Of a DNA stretch of 41,388 nucleotides, positions 20,019 to 27,507 are shown one piece after another. The first letter of the stretch is position 1. Every line of letters begins with the position of its first letter. A program made the translations under genes and the position numbers. Source of the DNA: Methylobacter sp. (GTDB lineage Bacteria > Pseudomonadota > Gammaproteobacteria > Methylococcales > Methylomonadaceae); contig JAPLRU010000084.1 of assembly GCA_026399025.1 (NCBI GenBank), positions 1-41,388 on the forward strand. Reading direction: 5' to 3'. The notes below the pieces were generated by a model. It was not told the DNA's origin. It made no database searches and saw only the letters and a program-made list of their open reading frames with translations.

Positions 20019-20921
20019 ATGATGAAATTCGTTGATCCGAAAACCGACATTGCCTTTAAAAAAATCTTTGGCAATGACGCGCACAAAAGTATCTTAATTG
20101 AGTTTCTTAACGAAGTATTGGAGTTGGAGTATCCGATTGAAGACGTCGAAATCAGCAATACCTATCAAGTGCCCAGATTAGACGGCTTAAAAGAAACCAG
20201 TCTTGATGTTAAAGCTAAAGACATTCAAGGACGGGAATTCCTGGTTGAAATGCAGGTGGAAAAAGAGGCTTGGTTTTGTCAGCGGGCCATGTATTACAGC
20301 AGCAAATCCTATAGTCAACAATTAGCGATCGGCCAAAAATACCATTTGCTGAAGCCTGTCATCTTTTTAGGCATTTTGGATTTCAAAACTTTTGACCATG
20401 AATCGCCCTTTTCACGGCATTTAATTTTAAATGCTGAAACGGGGCGGCATGATTTGAAGGATTTGGAGTTTAATTTTATTGAGTTGCCTAAATTTACCAA
20501 GTCGGAAGCCGAGTTGGAAACGGTTGCCGATAAATGGATCTTTTTTATTAAACAAGCCACCGATTTGGATCATATTCCCGCCAGCGCGGATACCCCGGCG
20601 TTGCGCTTAGCCTACGAAATTGCCGCGCAACATCGATGGACGCGGGACGAGCTTGAGGTTTATGAAGCGCAAGAACTTAAACTGGAAAAAAACCGGAATG
20701 TGATGGTGACCGCCTGGATGGATGGTAAAAACGCCGGGCATATGGAAGGGCGCGTAGAGGGGCGGGTAGAGGGTCGTATGGAAGGACTTATAGAAGGCGA
20801 GCACGCTAAAGCATTAGCCATTGCCCGCAATCTACTTTCGGTTATGAGCGATACCGATATTGCGCAAGCAACAGGCTTGGATGAGCACGTTATCGCGCAA
20901 TTGCGGAGCGATGCTCAGTGA
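20019..20921 (+). CDS. Rpn-family PD-(D/E)XK nuclease (transposase-like)
   Basis: A 300-residue protein of the Rpn/PDDEXK_2 'putative transposase' family, thought to be DNA endonucleases that promote RecA-independent recombination. The N-terminus (DPKTDIAFKKIFGNDAHKSILIEFLNEVL) is diagnostic; the catalytic core is D63, then E77 and Q79 in FLVEMQVE. A charged, short-period repeat (EGRVEGRVEGRMEGLIEGE, about 242-262) precedes a C-terminal helix-turn-helix-like stretch (DTDIAQATGLDEHVIAQL). The start may also be the second Met. No inverted repeats flank it, so it behaves as a single gene, not an insertion sequence. Confidence 0.88.
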   Translation: MMKFVDPKTDIAFKKIFGNDAHKSILIEFLNEVLELEYPIEDVEISNTYQVPRLDGLKETSLDVKAKDIQGREFLVEMQVEKEAWFCQRAMYYSSKSYSQQLAIGQKYHLLKPVIFLGILDFKTFDHESPFSRHLILNAETGRHDLKDLEFNFIELPKFTKSEAELETVADKWIFFIKQATDLDHIPASADTPALRLAYEIAAQHRWTRDELEVYEAQELKLEKNRNVMVTAWMDGKNAGHMEGRVEGRVEGRMEGLIEGEHAKALAIARNLLSVMSDTDIAQATGLDEHVIAQLRSDAQ

Positions 20922-20978
20922 TGGCGTTGCCAAGCTTGCTGATTTAATTTTTTAGAGAAGCCAGTATGCGTTTTCGAG

Positions 20979-21968
20979 TTAAAGGTAGTCGCTCAAAAAC
21001 TCCGGTATTCGTTGCTCCAGCCAATACTTCGGCCTAAAAGGAACCGATCCTGAAATAAAGCCTACGTGACCGCCATGCCGGGTCAGTTCCAATTGCACTT
21101 GCGGCGAGATTTCATCCGGACCGGGCAGGACTTCGTGAGTCATGAACGGATCGTCGACCGCCTGAATCAACAGCGTCGGTATTTCAATTGATTTGAGATA
21201 TTGCCTGGAGCTGGAGCGCCGGTAATAGTCGTGTACATCTTTAAAACCATGCAATTTGGCGACAACCCGATCATCGTATTGCCAGAACGAATCGATGCCC
21301 GATAAATCACCGAGTTCTTTAATCTTAAAGGCTTCTTGAGTTTGATCGATGCTTTCCAGATGCCGCTGTTTGCTATGCATGTAGGTTTTGAGCTCTTCCA
21401 GTAATCTATCGCGATACCATTTGGCAAAACCCTTATCCAGTTTGGTCGCGCAAATATCCAACAGTAAAGGCACGGACACCGCAACAGCGGCAAACAGTTT
21501 TAACTGTCCGCCTTGTTCGCCGAGCCATTTTAACAGCACATTGCCGCCTAAAGAAAAGCCGACCGCGCCTAAAGGCGTTTCGGGTTCGCGTTGGCGCAGG
21601 GTTTGGTAAAGAAAATGAATATCTTCGGTTTCGCCTGAATGATAACTGCGCGCTTTGTTGTTGGATTGACCGCTACAGCCGCGAAAATTGATCGCGGCGC
21701 TACGAAAGCCTTGCTTGAGCAAGACGCTTTGCAGGCCTTTAATATAATCCGATTGGGAGCTGCCGGTTAAGCCGTGTATCAGCATAATCAGCGCTTGCTT
21801 ACCGGTTCCGCAGTAATCGACATCGATAAAGTCATGGTCCGGCGTGGTCAATCTTTCACGGCGATAATCGGGCGGCTTCGGCGCTTTTCTGAATAAGGCC
21901 GGATAGATAGTCTGTAAATGGCTGTTGCTTAGCCACCACGCGGCTTTGAAGGTTGTTTGGGTTTGCAT
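20979..21968 (-). CDS. YheT-like alpha/beta hydrolase
   Basis: A 329-residue alpha/beta hydrolase related to E. coli YheT. It begins MQTQTTFKAAWWLSNSHLQTIYPALF, the typical YheT start; 15 further codons upstream (to 22013) are open but not conserved. The oxyanion/His-Gly box MLIHGLTGSS, nucleophile elbow GFSLGGN, the Asp in QAVDDPF and the His in RHGGHVGF form the expected triad. Substrate unknown (esterase-type). Its upstream region contains a MITE-like repeat (22024-22128). Confidence 0.88.
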   Translation of the reverse strand: MQTQTTFKAAWWLSNSHLQTIYPALFRKAPKPPDYRRERLTTPDHDFIDVDYCGTGKQALIMLIHGLTGSSQSDYIKGLQSVLLKQGFRSAAINFRGCSGQSNNKARSYHSGETEDIHFLYQTLRQREPETPLGAVGFSLGGNVLLKWLGEQGGQLKLFAAVAVSVPLLLDICATKLDKGFAKWYRDRLLEELKTYMHSKQRHLESIDQTQEAFKIKELGDLSGIDSFWQYDDRVVAKLHGFKDVHDYYRRSSSRQYLKSIEIPTLLIQAVDDPFMTHEVLPGPDEISPQVQLELTRHGGHVGFISGSVPFRPKYWLEQRIPEFLSDYL

Positions 21969-22023
21969 CGGCGATAGATTTTTCGTAACAAGAAGGCTTG
22001 ATTGTAATACCATTTAGCAACTA

Positions 22024-22128
22024 TTAAGGAACATGCATAAATTAATTTAAGCAATGACCATGAAGACATAAATCCTTCATGCCTTTCATGTTCTTCATGG
22101 TTAAAAATTATTTCATGCACATTTCTAA
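22024..22128. mobile_element. MITE-like element, family 1, copy A
   Basis: A 105-bp stretch bounded by imperfect inverted ends (left AGGAACATGCATAAATTA, right TTATTTCATGCACATTTCT), with an A/T-rich interior containing CATGAAG/CTTCATG palindromic pieces. Matching ends occur at 32690-32796 and, more decayed, at 24358-24475. It has no coding capacity and fills the gap between two hydrolase genes. Confidence 0.6.
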
Positions 22129-22148
22129 GCAATGAGTGAGGTAGCGTT

Positions 22149-22649
22149 ATGAAAAAATTGGTCATTTATAACCACGGCAAAGACAGCATTCCGTGGGGCG
22201 AAAAAGCCCTTGCTTTCGCAGACGTTGCCCAGCGTCAGGGCTATGCGTTTGAAAGTCCCGATTATCAGGCACTGTCGGACCCTGATCAACGGGTCGAGCA
22301 CTTGCTGGCGATGGACTGGTCCGATTATGATCAAATCCTATTAATCGGCTCCAGTATGGGCGCCTATGTGGCAACCGTCGCATCGGCATCAATCAGGCCC
22401 AAAGGGCTTTTTCTGCTGGCGCCGGCGTTTTATTTGCCGGGCTACCGGCAAACCGAATTTAAGCCGACAGCTGAGCATATTCGGGTAGTGCATGGCTGGC
22501 AGGACGATATTGTTCCGCCGGAAAATGCCTGGAAATTTTGCCGAAAATACCGGGTGCGGTTAAACATGTACGATACCGATCACCGGATGCTAAGCGTGAT
22601 GCCTCAGTTGGTTGATGAATTTAGCGGATTTTTAGCAGGGTTAAACTGA
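22149..22649 (+). CDS. Small alpha/beta hydrolase
   Basis: A 166-residue single-domain alpha/beta hydrolase, in size like the YqiA/RBBP9-type esterases. It has a short first strand (KLVIYNHGKDS), nucleophile elbow GSSMGAY near residues 68-74, an Asp in WQDDIVP near 119 and a terminal His in DTDHRML near 140. The substrate cannot be inferred. The ATG lies 9 nt after a GAGTGAG ribosome-site-like stretch just outside MITE copy A. Confidence 0.8.
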   Translation: MKKLVIYNHGKDSIPWGEKALAFADVAQRQGYAFESPDYQALSDPDQRVEHLLAMDWSDYDQILLIGSSMGAYVATVASASIRPKGLFLLAPAFYLPGYRQTEFKPTAEHIRVVHGWQDDIVPPENAWKFCRKYRVRLNMYDTDHRMLSVMPQLVDEFSGFLAGLN

Positions 22650-22720
22650 ATGTTAACGTTGAGTTTTAGGCCGGGCGGCCTCATATCCTCAGCAATTAAA
22701 CTTAACAATAAGGCTATCCC

Positions 22721-23081
22721 ATGACGACTCTGCATATTGTTTGTCCTCACTGCGATACGGTAAACCGTATCGCAGCCGAACGCTTGTCCCAACAGCCTCG
22801 TTGCGGTCAGTGTAAACAGCCGGTGTTTAACGGGCAGCCGCCGGCATTAACCGGAAAAAATTTCCAACAGCATATTGCCCGTAACGATATTCCGGTGGTG
22901 GTCGATTTTTGGGCGCCGTGGTGCGGGCCTTGCAAGATGATGGCTCCGGCCTATGCTCAAGCTGCGGCTACGCTTGAGCCGCGGCTGCGTTTAGCCAAAT
23001 TGATCCGGCAGTGAAATCGCTCGTATGTCCGGCGCGATGAGTTCTGCGGATATTGTTCGTTGGATCGACAGCCAACTTTAA
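22721..23081 (+). pseudogene. trxC: Thioredoxin 2 (trxC) with an internal deletion
   Basis: The N-terminal zinc ribbon (CPHC...CGQC, residues 8-34) and the thioredoxin active site FWAPWCGPCKMM (65-76) are intact, but the frame then runs LEPRLRLAKLIRQ and stops at 23014, giving 97 residues instead of about 140. The normal C-terminal end, ARMSGAMSSADIVRWIDSQL, is present in the +1 frame just after and stops at 23081. About 30 codons, containing the conserved cis-proline region (SIPT), are missing at about 23000. A deletion of about 90 bp with a frame change therefore inactivated the gene. The gap cannot be closed by a single-base error. Confidence 0.85.
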
Positions 23082-23143
23082 TCGTCATAACCCAAGTTAT
23101 CGCGTGATGTCGATGGCTTAAGGTCAATAACTTGTAAGTATTC

Positions 23144-23225
23144 ACCTCCCCCTTTGAAAAAGGGGGATCGAGGGGGATTTATTTAAAAAATCTCCCCTAA
23201 CCCCTCTTTTTCAAAGAGGGGACTG
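23144..23225. repeat. Long palindromic repeat of C-rich/G-rich arms
   Basis: A compound inverted repeat: CCCCCTTTGAAAAAGGGGG forms its own hairpin, and the second half (CCCCTCTTTTTCAAAGAGGGG-like, 23201-23221) is a near-reverse copy of the first, separated by an A/T-rich centre. It is noncoding and lies between the broken trxC and tag; I take it for a dispersed intergenic repeat. Confidence 0.75.
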
Positions 23226-23253
23226 AATAATTACTTTACTATCAGGATTATCA

Positions 23254-23826
23254 ATGAAACGATGCACATGGGCGCTGTCCAGTCCGGCCGAACAGCAATA
23301 TCACGATCTCGAATGGGGCGTTCCGGTGCATGACGACCGGCTGCTGTTTGAGTTTTTGATTCTTGAAGGCGCTCAGGCCGGTTTAAGCTGGTCAACCATT
23401 TTGAACAAACGCGACGGCTACAGAAAGGCCTTCGATAATTTTACCGCCGAAAAAATGGCCCGTTACGATGCTGAAAAGATCAATGCGCTGTTGGCTAATC
23501 CGGCTATCGTAAGAAATAAGCTGAAGGTTAATGCGGCGGTGATCAATGCCCAAGCTTTTTTGAATGTTCAGCAGGCTTTTGGCGGCTTTGATCGCTATAT
23601 CTGGTCATTCGTTGACGGTAAACCGCGCCATAATGCCTGGAAACAGGCCGCCGATATTCCCGCGTCCACGCCAACATCCGAGCTAATGAGCAAGGACCTT
23701 AAAAAGCGCGGCTTTAAATTTGTCGGCAGCACCATTTGTTATGCTTATATGCAAGCGACCGGCATGGTTAACGATCATACTCTCGATTGTTATCGCCATG
23801 ACGACATTAAAACCCACTGTTCATAA
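23254..23826 (+). CDS. tag: DNA-3-methyladenine glycosylase I
   Basis: A 190-residue base-excision repair enzyme that removes 3-methyladenine from DNA. The TagI family features are visible: the metal-binding Cys in KRCTWAL at the N-terminus with the H-x-EW segment ([13 protein letters not shown]), the helix [22 protein letters not shown] containing the catalytic Glu (about 38), and the C-terminal DHTLDCYRH, which supplies the other zinc ligands. Followed 11 bp later by the glyoxalase gene, so probably co-transcribed. Confidence 0.95.
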   Translation: MKRCTWALSSPAEQQYHDLEWGVPVHDDRLLFEFLILEGAQAGLSWSTILNKRDGYRKAFDNFTAEKMARYDAEKINALLANPAIVRNKLKVNAAVINAQAFLNVQQAFGGFDRYIWSFVDGKPRHNAWKQAADIPASTPTSELMSKDLKKRGFKFVGSTICYAYMQATGMVNDHTLDCYRHDDIKTHCS

Positions 23827-23837
23827 GGAGAAAAACT

Positions 23838-24278
23838 ATGCGTTATCTACATACTATGGTTCGGGTTCATGACCTGAATGAATCGCTCGATTTTTATTGC
23901 AACAAGCTGGGTTTGATCGAACACAACAGAATAGACAGTGAAGAAGGACGTTTTACGCTGGTTTATCTGTATGCGCCGGAAGATACTTATCAGGCAGATA
24001 AAATGCATGCGCCGTTGCTGGAGTTGACTTATAACTGGGATACCGAGGATTATCAGGGCGGGCGCAACTTCGGCCATTTGGCTTTTGAAGTCGATAATAT
24101 TTACGAAATCTGTCAAAAACTGATGGATGCGGGCGTGGTCATCAACCGCCCGCCGCGTGACGGTTGGATGGCGTTTATCCGTTCGCCGGATCATATTTCT
24201 ATTGAATTGTTGCAAAAAGATGCACCGCTGATGCCTTCGGAGAAATGGCTGGCGATGGAAAACACGGGGACTTGGTAG
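23838..24278 (+). CDS. gloA: Lactoylglutathione lyase (glyoxalase I, VOC family)
   Basis: A 146-residue VOC-fold metalloenzyme that isomerises the methylglyoxal-glutathione hemithioacetal. [25 protein letters not shown] is the typical opening, with metal-ligand His near residue 5, Glu in LLELTYNW near 56, His in FGHLAFEV near 74 and the last Glu in SIELLQK near 122, consistent with GloA. A GGAG ribosome site precedes the ATG. The stop codon is followed at once by noncoding sequence and MITE copy B. Confidence 0.9.
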   Translation: MRYLHTMVRVHDLNESLDFYCNKLGLIEHNRIDSEEGRFTLVYLYAPEDTYQADKMHAPLLELTYNWDTEDYQGGRNFGHLAFEVDNIYEICQKLMDAGVVINRPPRDGWMAFIRSPDHISIELLQKDAPLMPSEKWLAMENTGTW

Positions 24279-24357
24279 GAACGTAATCTAATCGGTTTGC
24301 TTGTCTTGGCGTCCGACACTTGTTGATGCTTCGACATATCGGACATCAAATAAAGTT

Positions 24358-24475
24358 TACGAATGTGTATGAAATAACTTGAGCAAGTTTTTTTAAACCA
24401 TGGAGAACATGAAGGGCATGAAGATTTAAATCCTTCATGCCCTTCATAGTAACAGCTTCATTTAATTCATGGTTG
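24358..24475. mobile_element. MITE-like element, family 1, decayed copy B
   Basis: The left end (GTGTATGAAATAACTT) matches the terminal repeats of copies A and C; the right end is weak. The interior has the same CCATG...AAATCCTTCATGCC palindrome as copy A, here as a strong hairpin (ATGAAGGGCATGAAG at 24409-24423 facing CTTCATGCCCTTCAT at 24433-24447). Noncoding. Confidence 0.45.
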
Positions 24476-24480
24476 CCCCT

Positions 24481-25332
24481 TTATTCGCCAGGCTCCGAGG
24501 TGGCATCGCCACTGCCGGGGCGTTTCCAGCGTTTTTTATGTAATTTCTTTGGCGCTGCTTGTTCATCGGACTGGGCGGCTTCCGGCTGCGTCTGTGCCGT
24601 GGGTGCGGCATCGTCGTTGTTCCGGTATTTCTTGTGTTTTTGCTGTGGTGCCGTTGGTGTGGCGGTCGATTGATCCCCGAACAATGAATCGCGCCCCACC
24701 GGTCCCGTCATAAATCCAGCCGCAGGTGTCGTTATAGGTGTGGGGGCAGTTACGGGGGGCGCCACAGGTATCGTTACAGGTACCGGCAGAGTGTCGGTCG
24801 AAACAGGTGATGCCGTATCCGTATTGGCTCCATTCGTCGGCTGTAGCGCAGTATTTTGCCCTGCTTGATTCTGCGGCTGTTCTTGTGCAGGTACGGTAAA
24901 TTCTTGGCGCAGTTGCTGTATTTCTTGTTCGTGCGCTTGGCGAAGTCGAGCTTCCTGCTCCCGCTCATGGGCATGCCAATGTTTTTTTAATGCTGCAATT
25001 TCCGCTTGGGTCGCATTGCGCTGCTTTAATGCTTCCATTTCTTGTAAGTGCTGCTGTTTTGCCTGAGCCTTCAAGTCCATTTGCTGTTGGCGCATGCGTT
25101 GGTTCAGTATATTGATGCGATTGTTGTATTGAGGATTTTGAACCACCGTATTCTGCTGCACATTAGTGATTTGCGTGGGCTGATAGTTGCCGCCGCTTGA
25201 CGAATAGGCATTGGGACGGTATCCGCCTCCGCCCCTATTCGTCGTTCCCTGATAGGTAGAGTAAGGTCCTGGTGTGCATCCACCGAGCAATACAACGGTG
25301 CAGGCGAAAGTTGTAGCGAGCCGTTTTTTCAT
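24481..25332 (-). CDS. Putative lipoprotein, Q/P/T-rich
   Basis: A 283-residue exported protein with a lipobox (LLGGC, cysteine near residue 19) after a short leader. The body has a Gly/Asn/Gln-rich part, a charged helix (about 75-150: repeated QEMEALKQR, HEREQEARLRQAHEQEIQQLRQE) that could be a coiled coil, then a Pro/Thr-rich stretch (TIPVAPPVTAPTPITTP) and a basic tail. The start at 25332 follows AGGAT by about 8 nt; an ATG three codons earlier is inside that ribosome site. No family is recognised. It may be an envelope anchor. Confidence 0.7.
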   Translation of the reverse strand: MKKRLATTFACTVVLLGGCTPGPYSTYQGTTNRGGGGYRPNAYSSSGGNYQPTQITNVQQNTVVQNPQYNNRINILNQRMRQQQMDLKAQAKQQHLQEMEALKQRNATQAEIAALKKHWHAHEREQEARLRQAHEQEIQQLRQEFTVPAQEQPQNQAGQNTALQPTNGANTDTASPVSTDTLPVPVTIPVAPPVTAPTPITTPAAGFMTGPVGRDSLFGDQSTATPTAPQQKHKKYRNNDDAAPTAQTQPEAAQSDEQAAPKKLHKKRWKRPGSGDATSEPGE

Positions 25333-25442
25333 AAAAAGCATCCTGGTTAGAGAGTTGGGTTACAAATTAAGGTACTCGCGGTAGACCATCGGTTAGTCTG
25401 ATGAATCCGCTAATCGGAGTATGCCGCGCGTACTTTTTAGCC

Positions 25443-25658
25443 TTAAGCCGCCTGCAAATCATTTAAAGGCAGATGTAACAATGATACAGACTGGATATCG
25501 GTTTTCTCGCCGGCATGTTGCACATCAATCCCAACCAGCGTGCCATTACTATCAAAATCCAGCACTACGCCATCAGCTACCTCGTCGGAATCTACTGATG
25601 ACGTATTGGATAGATGACTGTATAACGAATCGGTTTCTTTATCGTAGCTCAGCTTCGT
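25443..25658 (-). pseudogene. DUF2283 protein lacking a canonical start codon
   Basis: The minus strand encodes 70 residues that read like a complete DUF2283 domain: KLSYDKETDSLYSHLSNT, EVADGVVLDFDSNGTLVGID and HLPLNDLQ. Where family members have their first Met, the sequence has ACG (25656-25658), and a stop lies two codons further upstream; no ATG, GTG or TTG fits. A single T-to-C change in the ATG would explain this. Either the gene is silenced or a very weak start is used. It follows HicA on the same strand with 29 bp between. Confidence 0.65.
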
Positions 25659-25677
25659 GGTTTAAATCTTGGTCTGG

Positions 25678-25701
25678 GGGCATTGCCTCAAAGCAATGCC
25701 C
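25678..25701 (-). terminator. Hairpin at the end of hicA
   Basis: A perfect 9-bp stem (25678-25686 with 25693-25701, arm GGGCATTGC) spans the hicA stop codon. No T-run, so this may be a barrier to 3' decay rather than a classical terminator. Confidence 0.4.
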
Positions 25702-25900
25702 TAAACTGTTCAATCGAAAGACCGGCATCTTTCACAATGCCGCCCATAGTGAACGCCTTGACCGGATTATGGCGTGGGATGGTCAAAAGCCGTTCCCCGT
25801 TACTCATGACGATGTGTTTACCTTGCCTGACTATTCGAAAACCGGCTTTTTCAAGGGCGCGTACTGCGTCAAGATGGTTAACTCCTGGAAGTTTCGACAC
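25688..25900 (-). CDS. hicA: HicA-family mRNA interferase toxin
   Basis: A 70-residue HicA-fold toxin: SKLPGVNHLDAVRALEKAGFRIVRQGKHIVM, with the catalytic-type His in the QGKH segment near residue 29, then TIPRHNPVKAFTMGGIVKDAGLS, a standard HicA C-terminus. HicA cleaves mRNA when its antitoxin is degraded. It is 3 bp after hicB, which is in the less common order antitoxin first. Confidence 0.88.
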   Translation of the reverse strand: MSKLPGVNHLDAVRALEKAGFRIVRQGKHIVMSNGERLLTIPRHNPVKAFTMGGIVKDAGLSIEQFRALL

Positions 25901-25902
25901 GA

Positions 25903-26100
25903 CTAAGCCGCGATTTCAATTTCGTGCGTTTCCTGATCCCGGCTCATGTCTGCCACAGCAGCCAGATATTCTTGAATAGCATCCTGAATGTTCTCCAAGG
26001 CTTCTTCATCGGTATCGCCTTCAGACCAACACCCCGGAAGACCTGGAACCGACACACTGATTCCTTCTTCGGTACGGTGAAAAATAACGGTATATTTCAT
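25903..26100 (-). CDS. hicB: HicB-family antitoxin (domain only)
   Basis: A 65-residue HicB antitoxin: MKYTVIFHRTEEGISVSVPGLPGCWSEGDTDEEALENIQDAIQEYL is the whole HicB domain. The reading frame extends upstream to 26133, but family members begin at MKYTV. There is no ribbon-helix-helix or HTH at the C-terminus, so autoregulation may rely on another protein or on the adjacent hairpin at 26122-26146. Confidence 0.88.
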   Translation of the reverse strand: MKYTVIFHRTEEGISVSVPGLPGCWSEGDTDEEALENIQDAIQEYLAAVADMSRDQETHEIEIAA

Positions 26101-26121
26101 TTTCTGCACCTCAAAATCAGG

Positions 26122-26146
26122 TAGGGTACGCATCGCGCGTACCCTA
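26122..26146. repeat. Hairpin with a GCGC core between hicB and aspC
   Basis: A perfect 10-bp stem (26122-26131 with 26137-26146; GTAGGGTACGCATCGCGCG...) lies between the aminotransferase stop and hicB and is probably the aminotransferase terminator. Its layout resembles the terminal hairpins of the 39765 and 41189 elements (GTAGGGGGCGCATCGCG), so it could be a solo relative. Confidence 0.5.
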
Positions 26147-26153
26147 TTTTAAA

Positions 26154-27335
26154 TTAAATCGCTTTCTTAATCCGCTCCATCGCATTTTGCAGATTCGCCA
26201 TGCTGGTGGCTATCGAAATCCGGATATGCCCCGGCGTGCCGAACGCGGAACCCGGCACCAACGCAACGCCCGCTTGTTCGATCAAGTATTCCGAAAAACC
26301 CAGATCGTCATCGATGTTATCCAATCCGGCAATCAGTTTTTCTACATTAGGGAACACGTAAAAGGTACCGTCGGTTTCCAGGCATTCAACGCCGTCGATG
26401 CTGTTCAGCTCGCTAACCACATAATCGTGACGTTTTTTAAACTCAACGCACATGTCATCGATAAAACTTTGGTCGCCGGTTAGCGCGGCTTCGGCGGCAT
26501 GTTGCGAAATCGAAGTCGGGTTGGAGGTGCTTTGCGATTGAATAGTACACATTGCTTCAATCAAATCCGCCGGACCTGCGGCATAACCGATACGCCAGCC
26601 GGTCATCGAATAAGCTTTGGACACGCCGTTCATAACCACGGTGCGGTCATAAAGGTCGGGATGGGCATTTAAGATATTAACAAAGGTGCCTTTTTTCCAC
26701 AGGATATGCTCGTACATATCATCGGTGGCGATAATAATGTTCGGGAAATCCTTCAGCACGTCGCCGATAGCTTTAAGCTCCTCCAGATTATAGGCAACGC
26801 CGGACGGATTGGACGGGCTGTTGATAAAGATTAACCGGGTTTTATCGGTAATGGCCGCGCGCAATTGTTCGGGCGATATTTTAAAATTTTGCGCTTGCGT
26901 GGTTTCGATAATAACCGGTACGCCGTCCGCCAGTAACACCATGTCAGGATAAGACACCCAGAACGGCGCAGGAATAATGACTTCATCGCCGGCATTAAGC
27001 AGGGCTTGAGTCAGGTTAAACGAGCTTTGCTTGCCGCCGCAAGAAACCAGAATCTGGTTGGCTTGATAGTCAAGACCGTTATCGTTTTTGTATTTGGCGA
27101 TAATGGCTTTTTTCAGGCTGGCGATGCCGTCAACGGCGGTGTATTTGGTGTAACCGCTGTCGATGGCTTTAACCGCCGCCGCCTTGATGTGGTCCGGGGT
27201 GTCGAAATCCGGCTCGCCTGCGCCCAGGCCGATAATGTCTTTGCCGGCAGCGCGCATTTGTGCGGCTCTGGCGGTAATCGCCAAGGTCGGTGATGGTTTA
27301 ACTGCCTGGACTCTGTTAGAAAGTTTGATGCTCAT
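26154..27335 (-). CDS. aspC: Aspartate aminotransferase (PLP fold type I)
   Basis: A 393-residue class I aminotransferase. It carries the family opening SIKLSNRVQAVKPSPTLAITARAAQM, GAGEPDFDTPDHIK, the PLP-lysine segment NGVSKAYSMTGWRIGY (about residue 237), and the substrate Arg region ending GTPGHIRISIATS. These match the Ib-subgroup bacterial aspartate aminotransferases that also act on aromatic or prephenate substrates, so exact specificity is open. It is transcribed divergently from uvrB. Confidence 0.9.
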   Translation of the reverse strand: MSIKLSNRVQAVKPSPTLAITARAAQMRAAGKDIIGLGAGEPDFDTPDHIKAAAVKAIDSGYTKYTAVDGIASLKKAIIAKYKNDNGLDYQANQILVSCGGKQSSFNLTQALLNAGDEVIIPAPFWVSYPDMVLLADGVPVIIETTQAQNFKISPEQLRAAITDKTRLIFINSPSNPSGVAYNLEELKAIGDVLKDFPNIIIATDDMYEHILWKKGTFVNILNAHPDLYDRTVVMNGVSKAYSMTGWRIGYAAGPADLIEAMCTIQSQSTSNPTSISQHAAEAALTGDQSFIDDMCVEFKKRHDYVVSELNSIDGVECLETDGTFYVFPNVEKLIAGLDNIDDDLGFSEYLIEQAGVALVPGSAFGTPGHIRISIATSMANLQNAMERIKKAI

Positions 27336-27435
27336 GTTTCCCCGTGTAAAATCAATGTCAAAGAGGGGGCAAATTATACCTTATGTATAATGGCTTACTA
27401 ACATCCGACGCTAAAAGTTTTTTATTCACCACGAG

Positions 27436-27479
27436 CACACGCAGGGCGCAAAGTTTTATTGCTTCGTGCCCTGCGTGTG
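27436..27479. repeat. 12-bp inverted repeat between aspC and uvrB
   Basis: Perfect arms CACACGCAGGGC (27436-27447) and GCCCTGCGTGTG (27468-27479) flank an A/T-rich 20-nt loop, directly before the GTG start of uvrB. A noncoding dispersed-type hairpin, perhaps affecting the uvrB leader. Confidence 0.7.
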
Positions 27480-27507
27480 TTGGGGTGATAACCCTTGAGA
27501 AATCCAA

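Noticed and set aside
20019-20921. Insertion sequence around the Rpn gene
   Set aside because: No terminal inverted repeats or target duplications visible; Rpn genes usually occur singly.
25421-25979. Plus-strand ORFs of 161 and 98 residues
   Set aside because: They run antisense to the DUF2283 frame, hicA and hicB, which have clear family matches.
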